A stretch of 64,000 bases of DNA from positions 62,001-126,000 of the forward strand of contig OZ025656.1 of assembly GCA_964019335.1 (NCBI GenBank), written 5' to 3'. Below, piece after piece: positions 34,875-45,937 of the stretch. Each line of letters begins with the position of its first letter. The first letter of the stretch is position 1. The translations under genes and the position numbers were made by a program. This DNA comes from Diplonema japonicum (Eukaryota; Euglenozoa; Diplonemea; Diplonemida; Diplonemidae). Under the pieces are notes generated by a model that saw nothing but the letters and a program-made list of their open reading frames with translations, was not told the origin of the DNA and made no database searches.

Positions 34875-35776
34875 ATGAGTGTCGTCGAGGGATATGATGA
34901 AGTTCTGCAGGCGACGAAGGAGTCCTGCAGCAGTGTGGAGCAGGAGATGGCCACCAGCACCAAACACATAAAGCAGGCAAAGGAACAAGTGACAACACAC
35001 AACACACTGAAGAGGAAGCACGAAGAACTGAAGGGGCAGATCGCAAAGCGCAGATCTCGGTGCGACGAGCTGAAGCATGCCACGCAGAAGCAGAAGGAGC
35101 TAGCGGCTGAGAAGGCAGTCCGCCGGGAAGTCCTCATGCCAGAGGTAGCCACCATGAAGGAGAATCAGTTCAGCCTTTTCGCGCAGCAGGTGAGGAATGA
35201 GAGAAAGGAAATCCTTGCCGAGAAGAACAAACTAAAGGATGTGTTTGCAGCTCGTGTGAAGACAGTCCTCGAGAGCATAGCCGACAAGACAGGCGCGAAG
35301 AGTGAGATTAAACTGAAAGGCGAGGCCGAAGAGGAAGAGGAAACCCCTATGTCACACCTGATCTTCTCAAAGCTGGGGACAGCACCGCGCTCGGGCGACA
35401 TGCTCAACTTAGTGTATAAGGTATACCGCATTGCACCACTAGACACACACAGAGCTTATTCTTCCTTACTAAACACGAGGAAAAGCAGCGCAACGAGGAA
35501 AGAAAGATCGAGAAGCAACGCCAGGATCGTGAAGAGCGTGCGAAACGCGAGACAGAGAAAAGCAGCAAGGAGGCCGTAAAAAACACAAGCCGTTGGGGCA
35601 GAAATGACAAGAAAGAGGCCGACTTGGACTCTTCGGAGTCCAGCTACACGCGCAGCGCGTCGTCCTCGAGCCGTACGAGGTCCTCGTCCGTGGTATGCAC
35701 ACCACACCACACCACACACATGCAGTCGTCACGACGATCGGACTCAGATGAAGAGCTTGCAAGGCCGCAGGGATGA
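34875..35776 (+). CDS. Coiled-coil protein of unknown function
   Basis: Exons 34875-35420, 35453-35692 and 35726-35776 (introns 32 and 33 nt) encode 278 residues. Residues 5-135 and about 195-230 are charged, helix-forming coiled coil. A middle stretch, HLIFSKLGTAPRSGDMLNLVYK, looks globular. The C-terminus is Ser/Arg-rich (SSSSRTRSSSVSSRRSDSDE), a likely phosphorylation region. The second intron is almost pure ACC/ACA repeat. I do not recognise the family; size and layout would fit a kinetochore, cytoskeletal or splicing-associated small coiled-coil protein, without further support. Confidence 0.7.
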
Positions 35777-35845
35777 GTGCTAGTTCCAAACTTAACGAGT
35801 GTCCAGTAGTGTATTATTACAACCATAACAAGCACCACAGCAACA

Positions 35846-37603
35846 ATGAGTACCAATGAAATCGGCTTCAGGAGCAGCAAGTCTGCTGATATCTTGCAGA
35901 TTGCCAAGGTACGCCATGGGAGGTGTGCAAAGGGGGGGCTGTATGTTCCCTGTGGGGTTAAGAAGATGACGGATGAAGAACGGGAAAGCGCTACAGTCGC
36001 AAGTGTCGTGAAGTCTTTCGTGAATGTTGATGTGGGGAACTCGCATGGGTCGTGCACGGTGATGCAGCTCACAGGCATTATTATGTCCAAAGTGTTGGGC
36101 AGTGACGAGACGGTAGTCGCCCTGACGGAGGAAGGCGGGGATGCGTTAAGAGAAGCAGAAGTGAAGTGTGTCGTGCTGCTTCCGGATTGTACCTGGCTTG
36201 GCAATAGGGACACTGTGGCAGTGGATGGCACTGAGCAGGACATTTTAGAAAGGGTCAATGCGGCTGCGACGTCACATCCTCTGCACAGTATCCACCACTC
36301 TGTCTTGCGCCTCGTAGCCGAAGTAGCCCTTGGCGTCGCCGGAAAGACATGCGATGTGACACACCCCGCCGCACTTGTTTTGAGGGAGCTTGGGGTGGAG
36401 TGCTCCCCGCCATTCAACCAGAGCACGTCTGTCAACAATGCCATCGACAAGGAATGGGCTGAAGCATTGAGCAAGAAAACATCTTTGGACACTCTGACCA
36501 GAGCACTGCCCTACCTCACGCGCCCTAATACTACACACTTCCACAACATTCTTTCAAGCAGTGACCACACAGCAAGCATTCTGAAATCCATCCCGCAAGT
36601 GTCAATTGAGCGAGCTCTGAGCATTCTGAGCAGGCACTACACACACCTCGGGGAGGTTGGGAAGAAGGACACGGGAGAGGCAACCATCAAACTCGTCGAG
36701 GGGTACGACGACAAGAACTTCCATGTGAAGTACGACGAGGGGCGTGCGTACCTCCTGAAGTGCTTTAACCCCTTCACAGCTGATGAACAGATCTTGAAGT
36801 CTCAGGAGGCTGTGATGCGGCACCTGGATGCTGTGATGGATGTCGCTGTGCCCGCACCCGTTGCGACGGACTCCGAACAAGGCTTTTTCCTGTCGGACAC
36901 GGGATACGTGCGGCTGCAGGTGTTTGTACCGGGCACACAACTTTCATCGATGCCTTTCCAACACAACACAGGGCACGAAATAGGCTCGCTCTGCGGTAAA
37001 GTGACCACGTCTTTGCAATCCCTACCAACATGGGTGGGCAGTGTGTTGAAGGGTGTGACTCATAACTGGGATTACGCTAAGACACTGGACTATCTCTTCT
37101 CACTTCTGGACTACGTGAAAGACGAGGTCAGTAGCAGCCTTGCCTTGGAGACGTTGCAATGGTACAAGCAAGGCCTGCAGGAGTACGGGGAGGTGCCCCT
37201 TGCCGTGATCCATGGCGACATCAACTGGACAAATATAATAGTGAATGAACAAGGGGCCATCACAGGGCTTTGCGACTTCGGAGACATTCAGTACACTCAC
37301 AGAGTCAATGAGCTAGGCACCGCTGTTGCTTACGGGGTCCTCGAGCGCGAGGGGCCCTTCGATGTTGCTCGTGCCATTGTGGCAGGGTTCCTCGAGCATG
37401 CCGATTTGAGCCAAGAAGAAAAGCACCTTCTCCCACGTGCCATTGTGGCGAGGCTCGCACAGTCGCTGCTCATGGGTGCCTGCTCACATGCACACCATCC
37501 TACCAACGATTATTTACTTGAAACCCAGAAACCTGGGTGGAAAGCTTTGTCAGAGCTGCTGCCCCTTTTCAAGGCAAACCCTCTTCTTTTGACGCATGAG
37601 TAA
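35846..37603 (+). CDS. Hydroxylysine kinase-like protein (APH fold) with N-terminal extension
   Basis: A single exon of 585 residues. The C-terminal part, from about residue 285, has the aminoglycoside-phosphotransferase-like kinase fold. LVEGYDDKNFHVKYDE is the hallmark start of the hydroxylysine kinase (HYKK/AGPHD1) family, VIHGDINWTNIIV the catalytic loop (HGD...N) and GLCDFGD the metal-binding motif. HYKK phosphorylates 5-hydroxylysine using GTP. The first 280 residues are not typical of the family; they include a segment with NVDVGNSHGSCTVMQL and a second one with TSHPLHSIHHSVLRLVAEVA that I cannot assign. Substrate therefore remains open. The start is six bases after CACCACAG and 69 bases after the previous stop. 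Confidence 0.8.
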   Translation: MSTNEIGFRSSKSADILQIAKVRHGRCAKGGLYVPCGVKKMTDEERESATVASVVKSFVNVDVGNSHGSCTVMQLTGIIMSKVLGSDETVVALTEEGGDALREAEVKCVVLLPDCTWLGNRDTVAVDGTEQDILERVNAAATSHPLHSIHHSVLRLVAEVALGVAGKTCDVTHPAALVLRELGVECSPPFNQSTSVNNAIDKEWAEALSKKTSLDTLTRALPYLTRPNTTHFHNILSSSDHTASILKSIPQVSIERALSILSRHYTHLGEVGKKDTGEATIKLVEGYDDKNFHVKYDEGRAYLLKCFNPFTADEQILKSQEAVMRHLDAVMDVAVPAPVATDSEQGFFLSDTGYVRLQVFVPGTQLSSMPFQHNTGHEIGSLCGKVTTSLQSLPTWVGSVLKGVTHNWDYAKTLDYLFSLLDYVKDEVSSSLALETLQWYKQGLQEYGEVPLAVIHGDINWTNIIVNEQGAITGLCDFGDIQYTHRVNELGTAVAYGVLEREGPFDVARAIVAGFLEHADLSQEEKHLLPRAIVARLAQSLLMGACSHAHHPTNDYLLETQKPGWKALSELLPLFKANPLLLTHE

Positions 37604-37732
37604 GTACTGTCTTACTGCAGCCACCACCGAGTGGTACCCTAACTGTTTGAGTGATATTTTATGTATTTTGTTTAATAGCTCGAAAGTTGTTGATGTGTTT
37701 TTTACCTCACCACCAGGGGGGTACATGCAGGC

Positions 37733-39200
37733 ATGCCCCCGAGGCAGCTGACTAGAGCGGAGAGGAGGTCCCAGCGTACATCGGACCTCCGCTTGATGGT
37801 GTTTGTGACTATAGCAGTCACAACATGCATGTTCTCAATGCTGATTTGGATGCACATGACACAGGGTGTGAAAGGACAGCTGGATAGGTTGAACGGTGGC
37901 GGCGGCGATGGGTTGGCCGAGAGAAAGAAGATGCTAATGGAACGAATCGCAGCAAAGAGGCACGAGTCGGAGGCCACTATGCATGAGAAGTGGGAAACCC
38001 AGAAAATACGGGACTCGAATGAGGACAGGACAAGTTCTAGTTGTGAGCCTCTGAGTAAATGGGAAGACAAGGTGCCCTGCAAACACGAAGAATTAAAAGG
38101 GAAGCAACCACGTGTGTTGATTGTAACAGAACACTTCGGACCTTCAAAAACATATCTCTTCCCGCACTATGACGAGCTGGGTGACTGGCAGATATCCTTG
38201 CAAGAGCCATCTGTATGAAACCGTGCAAATGACAACACACAAACAGCTATGGAATGTGGTAGTGAGACCAGACGAGTTGAGCAATCTGTACTGTGCGAAG
38301 CCATGGCTGGACATGACACATATTTTCGACCCATACGGGTCTGTGTCCTCGGGCACCTTGAAGAATATCAAGGAAGCTATCGCCAGTGTTAATATGAAGG
38401 ATCTACTGAAGGAGGAAACCTTTGTCAAGGGCCTTGTGGTGTCTGTGACGCACAACGTTACAACGTTGAAGACTTCGGTATGCACGTGGGGGTGGCTGTA
38501 AACAACACAGATTGGGGAGCACCCAGATGAGAAGCTGATGGAAGTGTTTGGGAAGGGCATGGAATGGGTTATTGAGAAACTCCTCACAAAACCTGTTGAG
38601 GAATGGAAGGTATTGCTGTGCACCAGTACCACGACACTGCAGGTCTCCGACATCGAAGCCATCCACGCGACAGTCTGCGCGGACGAACCTGATGTATGCT
38701 ACCAAACACATATGCAACGCAACGCAGGTTGACATCATAGGGAAGATACGCCCTGCTACGCTGCACGTGGGGTACGGGTTTGAGACCCCGCCACCACTCG
38801 GCTTCGAGGTATGCTTGCTAACTGATCAACAGCACTGCAGGTGGCACATCTGATGGAACTTTACATTGAATGGGTGAAAACGGGTGTTGAGACTAAGTGC
38901 ATGGACCCTGTGCTGCTCGCGATACAGTCCTTTGCTTTGCTGCACCGCATGCAGCCTTTTCAGAATTGTAACACAAGAGTAGCAAAACTTTTCATGAACA
39001 CACTGCTGATGCTGCACGACCTCCCACCCCTGCACATGTTCCTACACACGACCAAAGCCCATCTCCGGAACCTAGAGGGCGACTACTATGCCGGCGAGCC
39101 AGACGCGCTGACTGACTTCTTTGCAAACAATATCCTGTCCTCTGCGAAGGCGGTGGCCTCAGGTAATATCCCAAAACTTGTCAGTCTTCTCAAAGACTGA
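37733..39200 (+). CDS. FICD-like membrane protein with degenerate Fic motif
   Basis: Exons 37733-38212, 38247-38477, 38511-38693, 38728-38808 and 38841-39200 (introns 32-34 nt) encode 444 residues. Residues 21-42 are a single signal-anchor helix after a basic N-terminus, so type II topology. The C-terminal third (about 300-440) aligns with animal FICD/HYPE: GKIRPATLHVGYG, a WVKTG segment, then the Fic core and KLFMNTLLM. The consensus Fic motif HPFxxGNGR reads QPFQNCNTR at 363-371: the catalytic His is Gln and both Gly are changed, while the second Asn and the Arg remain. FICD AMPylates and de-AMPylates the ER chaperone BiP. This protein should not catalyse AMP transfer by the known mechanism, and the TPR repeats of FICD are not visible. 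The family call is firm; activity is inference. Confidence 0.8.
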
Positions 39201-39274
39201 GACCTATTTAGTTGCTGTTTCTTCAGTTATCAGTGCTACTGCTAAGTCACACAGCAAGAACTCATCAATTTAAT

Positions 39275-40921
39275 ATGGCGTCAGGCAAAGCGCGACCGTC
39301 TGGTAAGGGTGGTAAGAAAGGCGAGGGCAAAGGAGGAAAGGGTGCTAAGGGGAACAAACCAGCACCCGTTGAGGAAAAGGAGGTGAAAACGCCTGAGCAG
39401 AAGGTTGTGTATTTCCAGGACAGGTACTGTTCGTACAATCACACACACACACACACAGACCCGAGTCCGCCCCTGGTGCTGGCAGGTCGTACGCAGACAT
39501 GCTCCGCAGCAAGCCCGCCCCCAAGCCCAAGGAGGCACCGGCACCGGTTAAGGAGACAAAAGAACCTGAACCAGAGCCCGAGAAGGAAGAACTAAAGGAA
39601 GAAGTATGTCGTCTTTGTTACACCACATTCAACAGGTCAAACCCGAGCCGGTCGTTGAGAAGACCCCCGTTGAAAAGACAGAAGAACCCGTCCTCGCACC
39701 TACCCCTGCTGTTGCCGCTCCGATCACTACACATGCACCCATCGCAGCACCGACTCCTGTCCCCATTCCCGCCGCTGTTCCTGTCCCCGTCGCTGTGTCC
39801 GCGGTTGTTCCAGTTCCCACCTCTACTCCTGCTCCCGTGTCCGCTATCCCTGAGACAACAGGGTGGGCCGACGAAGCTAAGGACGAAAAGCAGAAAAAGC
39901 CCACCAAGAGGTTCACCGACCAGGCCGAATCGGTGGTGCTCCCCTGCGGTTTCGAAGCTTCTTCGGGCAGCAAGTTTTCATTCCACGCCACTGACATGGA
40001 ACAATCAGCCGAAAAGGACGCTTCTGCCGTGGACAGAAGGAGCTGGGGGCGCGATGGTATGTTTGTTTTGCAATCTACAATAATTTAAAAAAAGAACGGC
40101 TGCCCGTCACATCCGCCGCCCCGTCCCTCACTGCTCAGAGCGCAGTGCCGGGTGCTCAGTGGGCCAGCCCCTCTACCCAGCAGAAGCCCGCTCAATCTCA
40201 GCCTCCCCAGCAGCAGCAGCAACAGCAGCACCTGCACCAAGCCCACCTGCAGCAGCTCAAGACGCAGTCTTCGCTCCCACAATCCCAAATGGCTCAGCGC
40301 TTCGGCGGCAGCAGTGGCAGCAACTTCAACTACGAGTCCAGGATGCAGGCGCAGCAGAGCCGCAACATGCCGTCGCAAGGGAAGAACACGGGTCTTTCGG
40401 GGATGAGCAAGGGCGGTCAACAGGGTCTGGGTCAGGTATCTGGTAGGGGAGGTTTCTACGGTCAGCCCCCCTCGGCGCAGTCGCAGTACAGCAACCTGGG
40501 GGTATGCATGACGCATTACACAATGCACCACACTACAGTTCGGAGGAGGGTATCCCAACATGTCCCAGTATGGGGCCAACGTGAGCCAGACTGGGTACGG
40601 CGGCAGCCAGTACCCGTCTTTCTACCAGGGGTACAACGGGTCCTACAACCAGCGTGAGGTATGGCCGGGAACGGTGTGACTAATAATTTATAGTTGTATA
40701 CGCAGATGACCCAGCAGCAGCAACAGCAGCAACAACAGCAGCAGCAACAGCAACAGCAGCAGCAGCACAACTACAGCCACACAAACTGGCAGAACCGCCA
40801 GAGCCGTGGCGGCGGCCTCGGTGGCGTTGATGCTGCCTACAACTACAACAGCAACCGTGCAGGCGGTCTTCCGTCCACATGGCAGAGCCAGGGGGTTAGC
40901 GGCTCGAGGCCCCTTCAGTAG
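39275..40921 (+). CDS. Low-complexity Pro/Gln/Gly-rich protein, possibly RNA-associated
   Basis: Six exons (39275-39423, 39459-39603, 39636-40056, 40095-40501, 40539-40658, 40706-40921; introns 32-47 nt) encode 485 residues. The start is Gly/Lys-rich, followed by SYADMLRSKP, a P/V/A-rich linker, GGWADE-type acidic/basic segments, and a C-terminal half rich in Q, G, Y, N and S with GRGGFYGQ, YGGSQYPSFYQGYNGSYNQ and a run of about 19 Gln coded by mixed CAG/CAA. Such prion-like tails are usual in RNA-granule and translation regulators, which is the basis of the suggestion. No folded domain is certain. The first intron is a near-perfect AC repeat and ends at 39458; the third ends AAAG at 40094. 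Confidence 0.7.
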
Positions 40922-41235
40922 GAGGCTTAGCCGTCACACAGAATGAAACCAAAACCAACTGGAGTGGGAAACGACCAGTGTAATTTAGAACTATTTTAAC
41001 ACATTCTTTTCAGTCTCCATCCCCTCCCACTCTTTATTAAAATTTGAAAAAAAAAAAAAAAGAAGAAAACTTCCTCCCTTCGTTTATTGCTATCATTATT
41101 TTTCTTTGCCACACTGCACATACCCGCGGCCCAGATTCATGCCCAACCCATTTTTTGAATAACACTCCAGTTGGTACCCCCACCCCACCCATCCCCGCCC
41201 ACCACTTTTATTTCAGTTATTGTATTTTTTGCAGT
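40922..41235. other. Intergenic region with acceptor-like site
   Basis: This is 314 bases without a gene. An A-run at 41046-41061 is followed by T/C-rich segments, and TATTTTTTGCAG ends at 41234, directly against TATG of the next gene at 41236. That is a strong candidate splice acceptor giving a one-base leader. Confidence 0.6.
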
Positions 41236-42609
41236 ATGAAGTACACAAGGCAGACAGATGCACACAAAATGGAAGTTACGCTTTTGCAGGATGAGGCCTT
41301 GAAACTGCAGGTAAACAGAAGCATGGTGATAACGCGGGGGGGAAGGGACTTTGTGGGCAGGAAGATTCTACAGGCGAATGGTAAAGAAGTAAAGAAAACT
41401 GCTGAGGTGCTTAGGGCCTTCAATCAATCGAAGGAAGTGACGCTGTTGCTGAAAGAGAAGCCGCTGCCAGTAGGGGTCTTGTCGGGCTTCCTTGGCGCGG
41501 GTAAAACCACAGTGCTGAACCACCTCCTTAGTAATAAGGAGAGCTCAGCCATCGCTGTGATCGTGAATGATATGAGCGATATCAACATTGACGGCCAAGT
41601 CCTGCGCAGCACTGAACAGCTCATCGAGCTACAAAACGGGTGTATTTGCTGCACGTTGCGTGGTGACCTGGTGGACAGCATCCTCGACCTCTGCGACAAA
41701 GGCTATGACTACGTCCTCGTGGAGTCCACAGGCATCGGGGAACCACTGCCTGTAGCACAGGCCTTCTCCAAAGGCAGCCCATTGGAGGACAAGGCACGGC
41801 TTGACGCTCTTGTTACTGTAATCGACGTTACTTCCTTCGCAACCTCCTTCGGGGACTGCACTACCCTGCACGCCATGGACGTGGGCCGCGATGATGACGA
41901 CCAGCGCCCCCTGTCTGCACTCCTCGCCGATCAGGTCTCCTTTGCGAACGTCGTCGTTCTCAACAAAACTGACATTTGCACGCCCTCAGAGTTAGCAGCT
42001 GCACGCTCCCTTGTGCAGTACCTCAACCCCTCGGCTGCGGTGCACGAGGTGGCTCATGGTGCTGTGCCGTGCTGTGGCATTATTGACACTTCCTTATACG
42101 ACGAGGAGGCTTATGTCGACACACCAGCATGGCGGGCAGAACAGGAGAAAGTACACGTCCCTGAAACAGAAGAATTTGGTATCACATCGTTCACGTGGTG
42201 TCTGGCAGGGGGCGACTCGTGCCCTCTGCCGCATGAGGCACTAATGAAGATTGTGCAAGGGGGTATCCCAATAGAAGGAGTCTTGCGGGCCAAGGGATGG
42301 CTGTACAGCAGAGAAAACCCTGACTCGAGGATCAGGTTGTCTATCAGCGGGCGGGGGCGGGTCGAGATGGTTGTGGAGGGTAGGTGGCGGTGCGTGGAGC
42401 AGGAAGAGCTTGCGAGGGCAAAGGTTCTTTCAAAAAAAGGGAAACAGCTACAGATAAGTATTGAAATGGAAATCACGAAGCTAAAGGAGCGTGGAGCATG
42501 GTCAGAGCAGTATGGCGACAGGCGCCAGGAGCTTGTGTTCATTGGAAGGCCAGACGACGGTTTCAACCAGAAAGCCATCGCCTCGTATCTGGAAGGCCTT
42601 CTTGCATGA
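41236..42609 (+). CDS. CobW/ZNG1-type G3E GTPase with PDZ-like N-terminus
   Basis: A single exon of 457 residues. The G3E GTPase core shows the Walker A GFLGAGKTT at 84-92, the metal-site GCICC at 135-139, LVESTGIGEP and the guanine motif NKTD, followed by a CobW C-terminal domain (VLRAKGWLY). Eukaryotic members (ZNG1/CBWD) hand zinc to methionine aminopeptidase. The first 75 residues, with MVITRGGRDFVGRKILQANG and EVLRAFNQSKEVTLLLKE, read like the second half of a PDZ domain, which is not standard for the family. I start at ATG 41236, immediately after a T-run and GCAG; in-frame upstream sequence is low-complexity. A zinc metallochaperone role is inferred from the motifs. Confidence 0.85.
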   Translation: MKYTRQTDAHKMEVTLLQDEALKLQVNRSMVITRGGRDFVGRKILQANGKEVKKTAEVLRAFNQSKEVTLLLKEKPLPVGVLSGFLGAGKTTVLNHLLSNKESSAIAVIVNDMSDINIDGQVLRSTEQLIELQNGCICCTLRGDLVDSILDLCDKGYDYVLVESTGIGEPLPVAQAFSKGSPLEDKARLDALVTVIDVTSFATSFGDCTTLHAMDVGRDDDDQRPLSALLADQVSFANVVVLNKTDICTPSELAAARSLVQYLNPSAAVHEVAHGAVPCCGIIDTSLYDEEAYVDTPAWRAEQEKVHVPETEEFGITSFTWCLAGGDSCPLPHEALMKIVQGGIPIEGVLRAKGWLYSRENPDSRIRLSISGRGRVEMVVEGRWRCVEQEELARAKVLSKKGKQLQISIEMEITKLKERGAWSEQYGDRRQELVFIGRPDDGFNQKAIASYLEGLLA

Positions 42610-42710
42610 ATACCCTGTTTGTTGTTCTCCCAATTCTTTCACTCAGCTCAGGAGGGTTGGGAGTTAGAAAAAGAAGGAAATACCAAACTCAAGAAAAAAA
42701 GAAAAAAAAA

Positions 42711-45700
42711 ATGGGGAAAACACGCATGACAGCTGTCGACCTTCGGGCCGCTGTGTCCGAACTGAGCCAAAAATTGGTTGGCCAGCGACTACAAAATATT
42801 TATGATATCAATTCAAAAATGTATTTATTAAAATTCAGTGGCAAAGGCGATCAGAAAGAGTTCGTGGTGATCGAGGTGGGGAGCAGAATACATAGCACGA
42901 CCTTCTCCTTTGACAAGCCCAAGGTGCCTACGGGGTTCACTCTCAAAATCCGGAAGCACATAAGACAATGGCGACTGGACTCCCTTAGGCAGCTGGGGTG
43001 TGACCGTGTCGTGGAGTTCAGCTTCGGTAGTGGTGAAAACGTATGTGGTGTGGGTCATTGAATGGGTGAGAAAAAAAATATTTTGCAGACTTTCCGCCTT
43101 ATCATTGAGTTTTACGCAAAGGGAAACCTCATCTTGACGGACCACAGCTACAGCATCCTGGGGTTGGTGCGTACCCACTCTACTGAGGATGCCAAGTACG
43201 CGGTGCGTGCCACGTACCCCACCACGGACATCCAGCTCTTCCGCCCCATGGTCGAGGAAAGGATGGAGGAGACCTTTAAGAGTGTCGAGGAAGGCGAAGG
43301 CTCCGTCAGTCTGAAGACCGCATTCACGAACAGCACTGAATACGGCCCAGCCTTCGTGGAGCACTGTTTGCTAAAAGCAGGCGCCCGACCAAATTTCAAA
43401 AAAAAAGGTGCTGCGGATGCCGGCCGCCAGGTAGCTCCGGAGCTCTTAAAGGCTTTCGCTGAACCAGACGCCTTCCTGCGTGATGTACCGACACCCCTCG
43501 GCTACCTCATAAGACGCTTGAAGCCTGACGAAGTGAAAGACGCATCCACAACACCCGACAAGAGCGCTACCCGTGCCTCTGCGGAGTCTTATGAAGACTT
43601 TGCACCCGTTCTTTATAAGCAGCACGAAGCAGACGGTCTGCAGGTGGAAAAGTTCGATACGTTCAACGAAGCGTGCGACTACTACTTCAGTGCGATTGAC
43701 CAAGGTGCCGTGCAGCAGCACAATGAGAAGTCCAAAAAGGCAGCGCTCACAAAAGTGGAGAAGGCGATAGCCAACCACAAGCGGCGGATTGAAGAACTGG
43801 AAAAAGAACAAAACAAGAACCTGATCAAAGCGCAGCTTATCGAGAGCAACGCAGACGACGTGGAGGCGGCCCTGGCCATCATACGATCAGCTGTGGGCCG
43901 GGCGGTGGACTGGACGGAGCTCTCGAGAATCATCAGAGAGCAGAAGAGAATAGGGAACCCTATAGCATCTATCATACACGAGCTGAAGCTCGAGAAGAAC
44001 AAAGTGGCGTTGCTGTTGACACTTCCTGAAGAGGAAGACGATGATGGCAACTCAGAAGTGCATGTAGTAGAGGTGGACATCGGCCTCTCAGCGCACGCCA
44101 ATGCAAGGAACTATTTCGGTGTTAAGAAAAAGGTCCAAGAGAAGCAAGCCAAAACACAGGCAGCGGAAGGCAAAGCGATAGAGTCGGCGAACCGCAAAGC
44201 GGAAAAGCAGGCAAAGAAGAAGACACATGTTCCCAAGAAAGACATTGTGATCGTGCGGAAGGTACTGTGGTTCGAAAAGTTCAACTGGTTTATCTCATCG
44301 GAGAACTACCTGATTCTGTCGGGACGCGACGCGCAGCAGAACGAGCTGCTAGTGAAGCGGTACCTCAAGAAGGGTGACATCTATGTGCACGGTGACATTC
44401 ACGGTGCCGCAACCACTATCATCAAGAACCCTTCCTCGCAGGGCGTCCCACCAGACACCTTGTACCAAGCTGGAAACATGGCTGTGTGCAGGAGCTCTGC
44501 GTGGGAGAGCAACATTGTCATCTCCGCGTGGTGGGTGCACCACAACCAGGTCTCAAAGACAGCACCTTCCGGTGAGTACATGCCAACAGGTGCATTCATG
44601 ATCAGAGGAAAAAAGAACTTCTTGCCACCCACCAAGCTCCAAATGGGGGCCGCCCTTCTCTTCCGAGTGCACAACGTATGCCAACAAGGAATAGTGATGA
44701 ACATCATTTAGGAACACGTGGAGCGCCATCGAGGCGAGAGGTGTCCTGTAGACTGGGACCATGAACCGGTGCGGGGCGACGGCTCGTCAACTGGGGTATG
44801 CCATCACACACAGCACACGGCAGCAGGCACCCACCATGTCCGTTGCGCCCTCTATCTGCGCAGCATCAGAGGCTCCCAGTTCCATTCATTGCGGGAAGAA
44901 CCTCCTCGAGAGGTACGGCCTGAACACGGACGCCTACAACGAGGTATGTACACTGCAGTTGACCGACACACGCAGGACGGCGTTGCAGCGGATGCCCCCG
45001 CTCTCGAAGAGCCCCAACCTGAAGCCGTCAAGCCAGCTGTTGAACTTGTGAGCAAGGTTCGCATGAGTGCCAAGGAACGGCGCATGAAGAAGAAGGCTGC
45101 CGTTAAACAAGAAGACAACGAAGAGGAAGCGGAAGCAAAACCCAAACCTGAGAAGAGAGTAGGGATCACGATACCAGAGGAAGCGGCCCACAAAAACAAG
45201 GACGCTGAAAAAGAGAAACCGAAGAAGGGGAACAACGCCCCGCTGTCGAGGGCAGAGAAGAGGAAGGCGAAAAAGCTCGCGAAATACGCGGATCAGGTAT
45301 GACGAGGACACCGAAGACACCTATACTAGGACGAAGAGGAGAAAGAGCTGAAAATGCGGCTATGTGGCTGGGATGGAGGACTGAAGGGGATGAACCAGGT
45401 GGAGGACGAGCAAGAAGAAGAAGAAGAGAAGAAAGCAATCAGAACCTTCGATGACGACGATGCGTTCAGGAAGGACGGGACACCCACACAGCACAAGCAA
45501 AAGCAAGAAGTATGGTGGAGAAGCGGTCAGGGAAAACAAACCACAGGTGAAGGAAATATTGATGGAATTAGACCTCCTGGACACTCTTACGGGCATACCC
45601 CTTGAAGATGACCTGCTGCTGCACCCTCTGCTGATGGTGGGTCCTGTGGAGGCTGTTGAAAACTTCAAGTACAGAGTGAACATCCTGCCAGGAAAGGATA

Positions 45701-45937
45701 AGAAAGGCAAGGCTGCAAACCAGCTCCTTCACCATTTCTCTCAGAGCATCGTCGCAACAGAGCAGGAACGCACGCTCATCAAACACATGGACATGCAGGA
45801 CTGCATTAACTTGCTACCCTCTAACCTTAGGATTGTCACTGATGCTGACCTGGCAAAGTATGTGGTTTTCTTTTTTTTTTCTTACTTGTAATGAATTATC
45901 CCACAGTCCGAAAGGTGGCAAAAAAGGCGGTCGATGA
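42711..45937 (+). CDS. NEMF: NEMF/Rqc2, ribosome-associated quality control factor
   Basis: Eight exons (42711-43040, 43089-44675, 44712-44795, 44827-44943, 44976-45296, 45330-45509, 45547-45857, 45907-45937; introns 31-49 nt) encode 986 residues, close to family length. NFACT-N starts with TAVDLRAAVSELSQKLVGQR; the Asp at residue 10 and the later DR in LGCDRVVEFSF correspond to residues needed for CAT-tail synthesis. A coiled coil lies near 250-330. NFACT-R begins at about 503 (WFEKFNWFISSENYLILSGR), and the closing NFACT-C (874-977) contains FKYRVNILPGKDKKGKAA. Rqc2 binds obstructed 60S subunits, recruits Ltn1 and adds C-terminal tails. The 31-nt third intron has an alternative end three bases earlier. 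Confidence 0.93.

Noticed and set aside
39424-39485. Longer 62-nt version of the first intron of the Q-rich gene
   Set aside because: The shorter end at 39458 (ACACACAG) also keeps the frame and fits the 31-51 nt size range better.
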